DNA from: Lentisphaeria bacterium UBA7640
GTDB taxonomy: Bacteria > Verrucomicrobiota > Lentisphaeria > Victivallales > Victivallaceae
DNA length: 18,799 bases
Reading direction: 5' to 3'
Assembly: GCA_002483765.1 (NCBI GenBank)
Contig: DLIO01000029.1
Location: forward strand, 1 to 18,799
In this document: positions 1 to 7,070 of the stretch, piece after piece
Numbering within the stretch: the stretch's first letter is position 1
Layout: each line of letters begins with the position of its first letter
Notes under the pieces: model-generated
Seen by the model: only the letters and a program-made list of their open reading frames with translations
What the model was told of the DNA's origin: nothing
The model's database searches: none
Position numbers and translations under genes: made by a program

Positions 1-55
1 TTTACTTTTTCAATTGACTTTTTCAAAAAAAATCGTTTTTTCTTAAAAACCACTC

Positions 56-107
56 TTGATTTACACGAGCAACCAGTGTATAATATGATTCAGGTTGCAC
101 GTGTAAA
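56..107 (+). promoter_or_regulatory. Promoter of the LacI-pseudopilin-DUF4838 operon with two operator-like sites
   Basis: A -35 box TTGATT (56-61) is separated by exactly 17 nt from a consensus -10 box TATAAT (79-84). Two near-identical 15-nt sites in opposite orientation flank the -10: one at 60-74 and its reverse complement, 14 of 15 matching, at 93-107. Each is centred on a CG step (66-67 and 100-101), and the right-hand site is itself a near-palindrome around CACGTG, as is usual for LacI-family operators. One site lies between -35 and -10 and the other covers the probable transcription start, so binding should repress. Autoregulation by the adjacent LacI protein is inferred from position. 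Confidence 0.8.
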
Positions 108-141
108 GCAAAAATGATTGGAGATATTAATTTTGGTCACA

Positions 142-1230
142 ATGAAAGACATCGCAATGTTAGTTGGAGTATCGCGTCAAGCGGTTTCAGCGGCATTGAA
201 CGATACTAAGAGCTGCCGAATCTCTGAAGACAAGTGTCGTGAAATCAAACGAGTAGCGCGCGAACTGAACTATGTTTCGAATAACGCAGCGCGCAGTCTC
301 AAGGGTGCGCCTTCGAAAACTATCGGCTTCATGGGGCCATTCATGAGTTCAGGGTTGAATTCAGCATTAATCAGTGAAATTTCACAAATACTCACAGCTG
401 AAGGCTATAACATTCTATACAACAATTACGCTCATACCAGTTACAGTGCTACCGAATCATCGCTTAATCTGTTGGCACGTGGGGTCGATGGTATAATAGT
501 TTACAATTCCGAAAAGATAAAACCTTTTATGGAAAAACAGACAGTGCCATATCTGTTTTATTCACATAACAATTATAACTATATGGATGTCGGAGTTGAT
601 AATGAATGCGGCGGTTTAATTGCAACCAAACATTTACTGGAACATGGACACAAAAAAGTGGCATTTATAACTATATTGCCACCAGGGAAAAAAGCCAGAT
701 ACACAGGCTGGCGTCGCGCACACCATGAGGCTGGTATCAACATAACCGATGACGATATGATTATTCTGCGGGAACTTGACGGCGATGTTGATTTGGTAAT
801 TGACATTTTAAAACGTCGGAAAATCAGCGCGGTTTTCGCTTCTAATGACTTTATCGGCGCTAAACTGATAAAGGTATTAACCCAACGTGGCATTGGCGTG
901 CCGAACGATGTCGCAGTCGTCGCTTACGACGGTTATGCGTTCAGTGGATTTTGTGCTCCATCCTTGACCACAGTGGCTCAACCAATCAGAGAACAAGCAG
1001 AGATTGGCGTAAAACTACTGCTTGAACGCATTGCCACAAAAGAGATATCTTCACCACCAGCTAACCATTTGATTAAACCGATACTTTATGCCGGTGCCAG
1101 TTGTGGATGTCAAGAAAAACCAATAAACAAACTTTACCGTATCAATACGTTTGACATGTTAGAGAAAAGTGCAAAAATGAATTTTAACACCAATATTTTC
1201 AACAACCAAAGGAGTAATGAAAATGAGTAA
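142..1230 (+). CDS. LacI-family transcriptional regulator
   Basis: This is a DNA-binding regulator that should sense a sugar or glycan breakdown product and control the downstream operon. From the ATG at 142 the protein is 362 aa. Residues 1 to about 55 form the LacI helix-turn-helix and hinge, starting MKDIAMLVGVSRQAVSAAL and followed by the hinge helix region NAARSLKG. Residues 60-330 are the periplasmic-binding-protein-like effector domain, ending in the family-typical SCGC near the C-terminus, with a tail of about 35 residues beyond it. An upstream in-frame TTG at 118 would add eight residues. The ATG is preferred because the family begins at the HTH, although its nearest GGAG (120-123) is about 18 nt away. 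It is the first gene of an apparent operon with a pseudopilin and secreted glycan-active proteins. Effector unknown. Confidence 0.9.
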   Translation: MKDIAMLVGVSRQAVSAALNDTKSCRISEDKCREIKRVARELNYVSNNAARSLKGAPSKTIGFMGPFMSSGLNSALISEISQILTAEGYNILYNNYAHTSYSATESSLNLLARGVDGIIVYNSEKIKPFMEKQTVPYLFYSHNNYNYMDVGVDNECGGLIATKHLLEHGHKKVAFITILPPGKKARYTGWRRAHHEAGINITDDDMIILRELDGDVDLVIDILKRRKISAVFASNDFIGAKLIKVLTQRGIGVPNDVAVVAYDGYAFSGFCAPSLTTVAQPIREQAEIGVKLLLERIATKEISSPPANHLIKPILYAGASCGCQEKPINKLYRINTFDMLEKSAKMNFNTNIFNNQRSNENE

Positions 1231-1322
1231 AAAAATGAACCATGAGTCGTTGAGTTTAATAACAAAATTTCCACCCAAAGGAGTACTGAAAATGAGCAAA
1301 GCAAAAAGTCATAAGTCGTTGC
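1208..1322 (+). repeat. Imperfect direct duplication of a pseudopilin ribosome-binding/start region
   Basis: The stretch starting AAAGGAGTAATGAAAATGAG at 1208 recurs, shifted by 69 nt, as AAAGGAGTACTGAAAATGAG at 1277-1296. Similarity continues through the next 30 or so bases, ending in a shared TCGTTG and AGTTTA. The first copy has its own SD and ATG (1217 or 1223) and runs in frame into the second. The second copy immediately precedes the pseudopilin signal and is the likely working start. Confidence 0.8.
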
Positions 1323-2056
1323 AGTTTACGTTGATAGAACTTTTGGTAGTGATTGCGATCATCGCGATTCTTGCCGCTATGTTACTGCCAACACTGAACC
1401 AAGCGCGGGAAAAGGCGAAGAGCATTAAATGTATAAGTAATATTAAGGATTGCGGTACTGCAATCATGATGTATCGCGGAGATTATAACGATCTTTTGGC
1501 ATCTAAACCAATCGGATATGATAGTTGGTATGATTGCTTTGCAAAAAATAAATATTTACCACAATACACAGTCGGGAAGCAATGTTCCGTGTTATGTCCC
1601 AGCGCTCCGAGTGGAGGAGGATACAAGGATGTTTATTGCACTTATGGGTTGCTTTCACCATACTGGACGACAGAAAGCGCGACCTCGTATAGACATTATT
1701 TATCGGCAGATCCACCAGACAATAGATATTTGGATTTTAAAAAATTTCCACAATACCAGCGGGCGAATCAGAATCGAATGCATCCCAGTACATTTGTTAT
1801 TATGGCGGATAGCAGTTGGGCTAAAGGTACGACTCGTTATCCTTACCCCTATTGCAATATTGAGCCATCCCGGATCAATACGACTACTGGCGGTCTCCGT
1901 TTTAGCCACGGCCAAAATTCGATTGCCAACGTTTTGCTTCTTGATGGGCATGTTGCCAGCTATAAACGTTATGATTTTCTTTACTCAAACAGTCAGCCTA
2001 ACGGTTCTATTGAAAAATATATTACGACTGAAGGCACTGTCGCAAATATTCTATAA
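1292..2056 (+). CDS. Type II secretion/pilus pseudopilin with a DG-type C-terminal motif
   Basis: This is a 254-aa type IV pilin-like protein, presumably processed by a prepilin peptidase and built into a pseudopilus or held in the membrane. Residues 11-31 carry the class III signal FTLIELLVVIAIIAILAAML, with the conserved Glu at mature position 5 and a long hydrophobic helix. The residue before the cleavage site is Gln rather than the canonical Gly. Near the C-terminus, HGQNSIANVLLLDGH resembles the H-X9-DG motif of Lentisphaerae/Planctomycetes pilin-like proteins but has two extra residues between His and DG. The start at 1292 has an AAAGGAG Shine-Dalgarno 8-9 nt upstream. An in-frame ATG at 1217 would add 25 residues from a duplicated leader and would give an abnormally long pre-signal. 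It lies 61 nt after the LacI gene and 22 nt before the next gene. Confidence 0.85.
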   Translation: MSKAKSHKSLQFTLIELLVVIAIIAILAAMLLPTLNQAREKAKSIKCISNIKDCGTAIMMYRGDYNDLLASKPIGYDSWYDCFAKNKYLPQYTVGKQCSVLCPSAPSGGGYKDVYCTYGLLSPYWTTESATSYRHYLSADPPDNRYLDFKKFPQYQRANQNRMHPSTFVIMADSSWAKGTTRYPYPYCNIEPSRINTTTGGLRFSHGQNSIANVLLLDGHVASYKRYDFLYSNSQPNGSIEKYITTEGTVANIL

Positions 2057-2078
2057 ATTCACAAAAAAGGTATAAACA

Positions 2079-2612
2079 ATGAAAAAAATCTTATTTCTTC
2101 TTGCTCTTATCTCAGCTCCAGCATTTGCACAGAACATCAATCTTGACGACATCAAATGGGTTGTTCCGCGCGGGCAAAAAAATAAATATCAGGCGGCTGA
2201 TGGAGAGGCTACTTTTAAGTTTCCTGTAGCATCAAAGGAGGGTGCTTGGTTTGTCGGGCAATTACAAAAGGAAGTTATGTTGGCCGAAAAGAAATTTATC
2301 AATTTTTCGGCTCGAAGCAATGATGGGCAAACCCATATTATCTACTTCTACATCAGACGAGAATTAGTGTCTGGAAACGAGGCATCCTTTTATTCATTAG
2401 TGAAGATTTCGCCAGAATGGAAAACATTCAACCTTCACTTAGAGTGCTCAAGTCGGGCCAATGTATCTAAAGGATATTTTGTTTTCACCAAAGGCACCAA
2501 GAACTGCGATCTTGATTTGAGTAAAGGTGGTAAACTCTTGACACTTCAAATAGTAGTACAGGAAGAAGCGGAACTTATTTTCAAGGATTTCAACTTAGTT
2601 AGTGAACTATAA
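2079..2612 (+). CDS. Secreted single-domain protein duplicating the N-terminal module of the downstream DUF4838 protein
   Basis: A 177-aa protein with a clear Sec signal peptide (residues 1-17, MKKILFLLALISAPAFA before QN). The mature part aligns almost end to end with residues 18-175 of the following 939-aa protein. Shared segments include VGQLQKEVML, NFSARSNDGQTHIIYFYIRR, SPEWKTFNLHLE and KGYFVFTKGTKNCDLDLSKG. The module looks like a beta-sandwich carbohydrate-binding-type domain, but I do not recognise a named family. The 22-nt gap and the leader AAAAAAGGTATAAACAATG are identical before both genes, pointing to a tandem partial duplication. It may be a free-standing glycan-binding accessory protein or a by-product of duplication. 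The reading frame is intact and substitutions are mostly conservative, which suggests it is still made. Confidence 0.8.
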   Translation: MKKILFLLALISAPAFAQNINLDDIKWVVPRGQKNKYQAADGEATFKFPVASKEGAWFVGQLQKEVMLAEKKFINFSARSNDGQTHIIYFYIRRELVSGNEASFYSLVKISPEWKTFNLHLECSSRANVSKGYFVFTKGTKNCDLDLSKGGKLLTLQIVVQEEAELIFKDFNLVSEL

Positions 2613-2634
2613 TTTAACAAAAAAGGTATAAACA

Positions 2635-5454
2635 ATGAAAAAAATCTTATTTCTTCTTACCCTTATTTCTGCTCCACTATTTGCGCAGAATATCGATCTT
2701 GGCGATATTATATGGGTTTCTCCACGCGGGCAAAAAAATGCAAGCCAAACGGCTGATGGCGAAGTATCTTTTAAGTTTTCAGCACAAGATGGTGGTTGGC
2801 TTGTTGGCCAACTACAAAAAGAGGTTATGCTAACTGGAAAGAAATTTTTAAATTTCTCAGCTCGAAGCAATGATGGACAAACTCATATCATTTATTTCTA
2901 CATCAGACGAGAATTGATGCCGGAAAACCAGACATCCTATTATTCGCTGATAGAAGTTTCACCGGAATGGAAAACATTTAATCTCCATTTAGAGCGTTCA
3001 AGTCGCAGCAATGCTGCTAAAGGATATTTTGTTTTCACCAAAGGAACCAAAAACTGTGATCTTGATTTGAGTAAAGGTGGCAAGCTATTGACAATTCAAC
3101 CAGTAGCGCAAGAAAAGGCCGAACTTGTTTTCAAAGATTTTAGCTTAAGTAGCGAACATTCGTTGAACCCGAAAGCTGAAGCGATGAAGGAAAAAGTGCT
3201 TTCTCATGCAAAAAACCAACCGTACAATTTCAAGAATGTTATTAAACCTAATGCGATTAAGGTCGCTGGTTTCAGTATTGTTGCGCCTGAACAGACAAAG
3301 TTTGCCGCTGAAGAACTCTCGAAATATCTAGAAAAGGCGACCGGAGTGAATTACCCCATAGTCTCTACTTCTGTGGAGAAAAATATCATTCTTTCCATCC
3401 AGCCAAACAAACCAGATGACGCTTTCAAAAGCGAACTAATTGATGGTAAAAATATAAGAATTACTGGTAATTCTCAACGGGCATTGACTTATGCCGTTTA
3501 TGATTTTTTAGAAAAGGCAGCTGGCATCCGTTGGTTTGCGCCATTCGATTACGGTGAAGTTGTCCCATTTAATCCTGGACTGTCGCTACCGTTATTCACT
3601 GATCAATCGGCTCCCGCAATGAGTTATCGTTGTCCACATTACTGTAGTTATACTAGACAGCCCGGAGCTCAAAAGCACGCTTATGACATGGCAGACTGGG
3701 CATTTAAAAACCGCTACAATGTCGAACTCGAACGGTTAAAAGATCGCAATAAAATTAGAGATTTTTATGCTCAACGTGGCGGTTGTATTTGGTTAATGGA
3801 ATACGCTGGACATAATTTTCACCGATTGATTCCACCAAAAAAATATTTCCAGAGCAATCCTGAATTTTTTTGTTATGATCGCGCGACAGACAAGTGGAAA
3901 GCAGAACGAGCTCAACTTTGCACTACTAATCCTAAACTTGTAGAGGAAATTGGCCGAGTCGCAGATGACTATTTTAAACGCAACCCAGAACAACAATATT
4001 TCCCGCTGTTTCAGGAAGATGGTTCACGGTTATGGTGCCAGTGCCCCGCATGCCTAGAACTTAACCCCAGTGGCAGTAATCTTGGAAGTGCCGCTGAAAA
4101 CAATATCAATTTAGCCAACAAAGTTTATCAAGAAATACACAAAAGACACCCTGACAAGACTGTAGTCACATACGCCTATCATATAACCGCAAAGCCGCCT
4201 ACGAAGATTTTCCCAAACCCAGGAGTGCGGATCATGTACTGTTGGTATTCCGATGGCGATCCAGCATTAATGCCTTGGGAGGCCGCGGCATTTAATGAAC
4301 TGCTAGAATGGAGTCGCCTAACGAATGGTAATATTATCGCATATTCTTATCATTATTTAAATCCACGTTATATGTTCAATAATGAACATGCACTCATCAA
4401 TATGTTCCGCATATTCAACCTTATGAATATTCAAGGAACTAATCAAGAGAGTTCAGAGTCTTGGGGTGGAGTTGATGCTTATCTCATGTATCTTGGTGGA
4501 CGTTTTCCTTGGGATCCGTGGATTGACGAAGAGGTACTGAAGAATGATTATTTCAGCGGCTTATATGGAGCTGGAGGAAAACACGTGCGTGCATATCACG
4601 ATTTGTTGTCCGAGCGGTTATCCGATAAATCAAATTGGCGTCGCATGGGGCTACAAAAGTATGGGTGTATTTCAAAAGTTGACTTGAAAAAAATGGACGC
4701 ACACTTAGCAACAGCACAACAAGTCACGGCTAATGACTCGCGGGCTTCTAAGGCAGTACAAGTCCAGGTAAAGTACTTGGGATATCTGATGGCATATTCT
4801 GAAGCGACGGAGGCGGGTGAACTTTTCTATAAATCTCCAGACACTGAAAAATATCAGGCAACTATAGAGGCAATCAAAAAATTAAGGGTTGTCACTAAAA
4901 ATTTATTGCAGGAACGAATTGTTTCATTTTATGTTCAGCGTGTTTATGACGCTTGGGAGCGTGGACTTAAAGCAGCCCATGAAGAAAACATAGCTCGTAC
5001 AGATATTCAGGAAAATTATAAGATCGTCAAAACACTAACGGAACCATGGCGTTTTCGTACCGATCCTGAATCTAAGGGGGACAACGAAAAATGGTTTGCA
5101 CTCGGTTTTGACGACTCCACCTGGCCTCAAATTAAAAGTGGAAGTTTTTGGGAAGATCAAGGCTTTCCAAATTATGATGGTGCGGCATGGTATCGGCTGA
5201 CTATTAATATTCCTTCCGGTAACCCATCCGCACTCTATTTCGGTGGCGCCGATGAACGCGCTTGGATATACTTGAACGGTAAATATATCGGTGGCCATCA
5301 CGAGGGCGATGCCGGCAAACTCTGGAACGAACCATTTCTAATAAATATTCCAGAAGGAACCACTCCAGGAACTCATTTATTGGCCGTGAAAGTCATCGAT
5401 AGCGCTGGTAAAGGTGGCCTCTGGAAAGACGTCATTTTGTTACAAAAGAAATAA
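2635..5454 (+). CDS. Secreted DUF4838 family glycan-active protein, probable glycoside hydrolase
   Basis: A 939-aa exported protein with a Sec signal at residues 1-17. Residues 18-175 are the beta-sandwich module shared with the preceding gene. Residues about 200-305 look like the small alpha/beta domain found before the barrel of GH20/GH67-like enzymes (FAAEELSKYLEKATGVNYPI, then ALTYAVYDFLEKAAGIRWFAP). Residues about 370-650 are the DUF4838 core, with AGHNFHRLIPP, LFQEDGSRLWCQCPACLELN (C468, C470, C473, a possible metal site) and VVTYAYH. Residues about 800-939 form a galactose-binding-like jelly roll typical of GH2-related enzymes (FDDSTWP, AWYRLTINIP, AWIYLNGKYIGGHH). Family members occur in polysaccharide-utilisation contexts; substrate and catalytic residues are unknown to me. 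It is the last gene of the LacI-headed operon, 22 nt after its partial duplicate. Confidence 0.82.
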   Translation: MKKILFLLTLISAPLFAQNIDLGDIIWVSPRGQKNASQTADGEVSFKFSAQDGGWLVGQLQKEVMLTGKKFLNFSARSNDGQTHIIYFYIRRELMPENQTSYYSLIEVSPEWKTFNLHLERSSRSNAAKGYFVFTKGTKNCDLDLSKGGKLLTIQPVAQEKAELVFKDFSLSSEHSLNPKAEAMKEKVLSHAKNQPYNFKNVIKPNAIKVAGFSIVAPEQTKFAAEELSKYLEKATGVNYPIVSTSVEKNIILSIQPNKPDDAFKSELIDGKNIRITGNSQRALTYAVYDFLEKAAGIRWFAPFDYGEVVPFNPGLSLPLFTDQSAPAMSYRCPHYCSYTRQPGAQKHAYDMADWAFKNRYNVELERLKDRNKIRDFYAQRGGCIWLMEYAGHNFHRLIPPKKYFQSNPEFFCYDRATDKWKAERAQLCTTNPKLVEEIGRVADDYFKRNPEQQYFPLFQEDGSRLWCQCPACLELNPSGSNLGSAAENNINLANKVYQEIHKRHPDKTVVTYAYHITAKPPTKIFPNPGVRIMYCWYSDGDPALMPWEAAAFNELLEWSRLTNGNIIAYSYHYLNPRYMFNNEHALINMFRIFNLMNIQGTNQESSESWGGVDAYLMYLGGRFPWDPWIDEEVLKNDYFSGLYGAGGKHVRAYHDLLSERLSDKSNWRRMGLQKYGCISKVDLKKMDAHLATAQQVTANDSRASKAVQVQVKYLGYLMAYSEATEAGELFYKSPDTEKYQATIEAIKKLRVVTKNLLQERIVSFYVQRVYDAWERGLKAAHEENIARTDIQENYKIVKTLTEPWRFRTDPESKGDNEKWFALGFDDSTWPQIKSGSFWEDQGFPNYDGAAWYRLTINIPSGNPSALYFGGADERAWIYLNGKYIGGHHEGDAGKLWNEPFLINIPEGTTPGTHLLAVKVIDSAGKGGLWKDVILLQKK

Positions 5455-5628
5455 AACACCTAGAACTTGTCCCGTTTAGTGTGATTTTAGTCAAGGTAAG
5501 GTCACACCATTTACCTCTGTCAGAAAAATCATTGAAAAAACTAATGCAAACTTTAAAATCTGGGTTGTTTTTTATCAAAAAAACAAAAACTTTGAATCAA
5601 CCCGCGATAAAGCATAGACCAAAAACAG

Positions 5629-5657
5629 TCCGTTTAAAAACGGATCAATATTATTTT
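5629..5657 (+). terminator. Weak hairpin terminator candidate after the DUF4838 gene
   Basis: TCCGTTT (5629-5635) pairs with AAACGGA (5638-5644), followed by TCAATATTATTTTT. The stem is short, the loop is only two bases and the T-run is broken. The hairpin lies 175 nt after the stop codon, inside a region of mobile-element debris, so it is only a possible terminator. Confidence 0.35.
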
Positions 5658-5734
5658 TAACAAATGGTATTTAAGTCACTTGCTGAGTCTTGGGGGGCCT
5701 TGACTGGCGATCGGGCCAAACACCACAATTTATA

Positions 5735-6215
5735 AATGATAGCTGCCATTTTCTTAGTTTTCTTAATACTATTTTTTGTTTTTTTCTCTCGCGATTGCGA
5801 CTAGCTGAGGTCATGCTCATACGCAATGCGTTCATTTCGCTGATAAAAAATCCAGGAACCTTAATCCGTTTTTTTCGATCCGTGCTTTATGATAGCAATA
5901 ATTGCCGAAATAATAGCGTGCATGCAATCTTTCATCAAAATCCAGTCAACTGGGAAATGTATTTTGTCATTCATACAAGTGGCATCTAGAAAAACATCTT
6001 CGGTAGAGAATGGTGACTTAAATTCAAACGGATTGGAGACGCGTAATGGTTCAGCAGTACAATTTGTTCCCTGATAAACTTTTCATCACAGGATTTTGCA
6101 TATCGTTTTGTGGAGACAATGGACGTTATTTGATTAAAATGCCGGCTTTAACCTCTTTTATCAGTTAAAACCCTAATGATTTTGAGTTTATTTCAATCAA
6201 TGGGACAGGCTTTAA
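5735..6215 (-). pseudogene. Degenerate transposase (multiple frameshifts and stops)
   Basis: Minus-strand translation gives three overlapping pieces of one protein in different frames. The N-terminal piece (about 6215-6050) includes PLIEINSKSLGF, a stop, LIKEVKAGILIK, a stop, then RPLSPQNDMQNPVMKSLSG. The middle piece (about 6079-5865) includes NPFEFKSPFSTEDVFLDATC and IHFPVDWILMKDCMHAIISA, and ends at a frameshift in the homopolymer T7 at 5869-5875. The third piece (about 5872-5735) reads RIKVPGFFISEMNALRMSMT followed by a Lys/Arg-rich helix. DATC...IHFPVDWxLxxD followed by an FxxxMNxLxxxM segment is, from memory, typical of an IS4-like transposase group seen in PVC-type genomes. The C-terminal half is missing, and no intact ORF remains. 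Confidence 0.75.
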
Positions 6216-6299
6216 ATAACTATTTTGTGAAAGTTAAATTTTCGCTTGTGCCTAAAATTATACTTCCCTATTTGCCGTATCGCCATGCTTGGAAGTCAG

Positions 6300-6974
6300 T
6301 CAGATATTGCGAATTTCAGACAAATCAAATTGATAGGTTATTTTGGGATTAGGGGAACAGTTATAGATCATTTTCACTTGATACCCAGCGCATTCCATCA
6401 CGGCAGCGTCATCTGTGAAAATCATCGTCTTTTGACTCGCCAAATGGTAAGCGTTTTCCAGCAGATCGCGGTTAAAAACTTGAGGAGTTTCAGCTCGCCA
6501 AAATGACTCGCGTGGGACTGTTGCAGTAATAATACTATTTGCATTGATCTGCTTTAGCGTGTCAGTTATCGGCTTCCCTGGGATGGCCCCTCCACAAATG
6601 CGTGCCTCATTGAGACATTCCAGCAGCAATGCTTCACTACTTAATGGGCGGGCTGAATCATGGATCGCCACAAATTTTATATTATGAGGCAATACTGACA
6701 ATCCGTTTTGAACGGAAATGGCACGTTCTGTTCCACCTTCGATAATCTGTAACGGATAATCCGGCAGATATTTCGTCAAATATTCGTGGAATTTTGTACG
6801 CACATCAGCAGGTACAGCAATAACTGCATTCTCAGGACGGCAAAGGGCACTAAATTTACGAATAGAACTAATAAACAGTGGTTCACCATTTATTTTCTCA
6901 AACAATTTATTACCGCGTTGGTAACGGCTTCCTGAACCGCCAGCTGCGAAAATTATCCCCAAATCTACAATCAT
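6300..6974 (-). CDS. ispD: 2-C-methyl-D-erythritol 4-phosphate cytidylyltransferase
   Basis: IspD catalyses CTP + MEP to CDP-ME in the non-mevalonate isoprenoid pathway, in the cytoplasm. The protein is 224 aa, the usual length. Motifs in order: the nucleotide-binding AAGGSGSR near residue 10 with Lys in GNKLFEKI, GGTERAISVQNGL, VAIHDSARPL (normally HDAARP), GAIPGKPITDTLK, RESFWRAETPQVF (normally W.AQTPQ.F), FTDDAAVMECAG, and a C-terminal PKITYQFDL that corresponds to the usual KITTPEDL. The start ATG at 6974 lacks a clear Shine-Dalgarno sequence. Two consecutive hairpins lie just upstream. Transcription probably continues from the LysM gene or starts in the 97-nt gap. No ispF partner is adjacent. 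Confidence 0.93.
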   Translation of the reverse strand: MIVDLGIIFAAGGSGSRYQRGNKLFEKINGEPLFISSIRKFSALCRPENAVIAVPADVRTKFHEYLTKYLPDYPLQIIEGGTERAISVQNGLSVLPHNIKFVAIHDSARPLSSEALLLECLNEARICGGAIPGKPITDTLKQINANSIITATVPRESFWRAETPQVFNRDLLENAYHLASQKTMIFTDDAAVMECAGYQVKMIYNCSPNPKITYQFDLSEIRNI

Positions 6975-6979
6975 AATTA

Positions 6980-7040
6980 AAAAATAGACAGAGAATTAAG
7001 ATTCTCAGGAGCTGTTTAAGCTTGGCTCAAAACAGCTCCT
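6980..7040 (-). terminator. Double hairpin between the LysM lipoprotein gene and ispD
   Basis: On the minus strand a perfect 11-bp stem, AGGAGCTGTTT pairing with AAACAGCTCCT (7030-7040 and 7007-7017, 12-nt loop), is followed directly by a second 6-bp stem GAGAAT/ATTCTC (6991-7006, loop of 4). A TATTTTTT run follows at about 6979-6986. The layout suits an intrinsic or leaky terminator for the LysM gene. It also lies in the untranslated leader of ispD, so an attenuator role is possible. Confidence 0.6.
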
Positions 7041-7070
7041 TGCCGTTCTCCTACTTAAAGACGTTCGTAA

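Larger units (their letters stand above)
5461..6215 (-). mobile_element. Decayed insertion-sequence remnant
   Basis: This gene-free region holds a broken transposase read on the minus strand (separate entry). Partial inverted ends may remain. On the + strand AACTTGTCCCGTTTAGTG starts near 5464; on the minus strand AGCCTGTCCCATTGATTG starts near 6212. They share TGTCCC and about 12 of 18 positions. The distance of about 750 bp is short for a full element of this kind, so an internal deletion is likely. The exact boundaries are a guess. Confidence 0.55.

Noticed and set aside
1..50. A/T hairpin near 26-42 as an upstream gene terminator
   Set aside because: The stem is only A-T pairs with no GC; it is probably just low-complexity AT-rich DNA.
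118..141. TTG start for the LacI regulator
   Set aside because: LacI proteins begin at or just before the helix-turn-helix; the eight extra residues are not family-like and TTG 118 has no Shine-Dalgarno.
1217..1291. Extended 279-aa pseudopilin starting at ATG 1217
   Set aside because: The extra 25 residues come from a duplicated leader and place the pilin signal too far from the N-terminus; the ATG at 1292 has a better-placed AAAGGAG and normal signal length.
5690..6074. Forward ORFs of 99 and 61 aa in the gap after the DUF4838 gene
   Set aside because: They have no recognisable domains and no ribosome-binding site, and they lie opposite a minus-strand transposase relic that explains the open frames.
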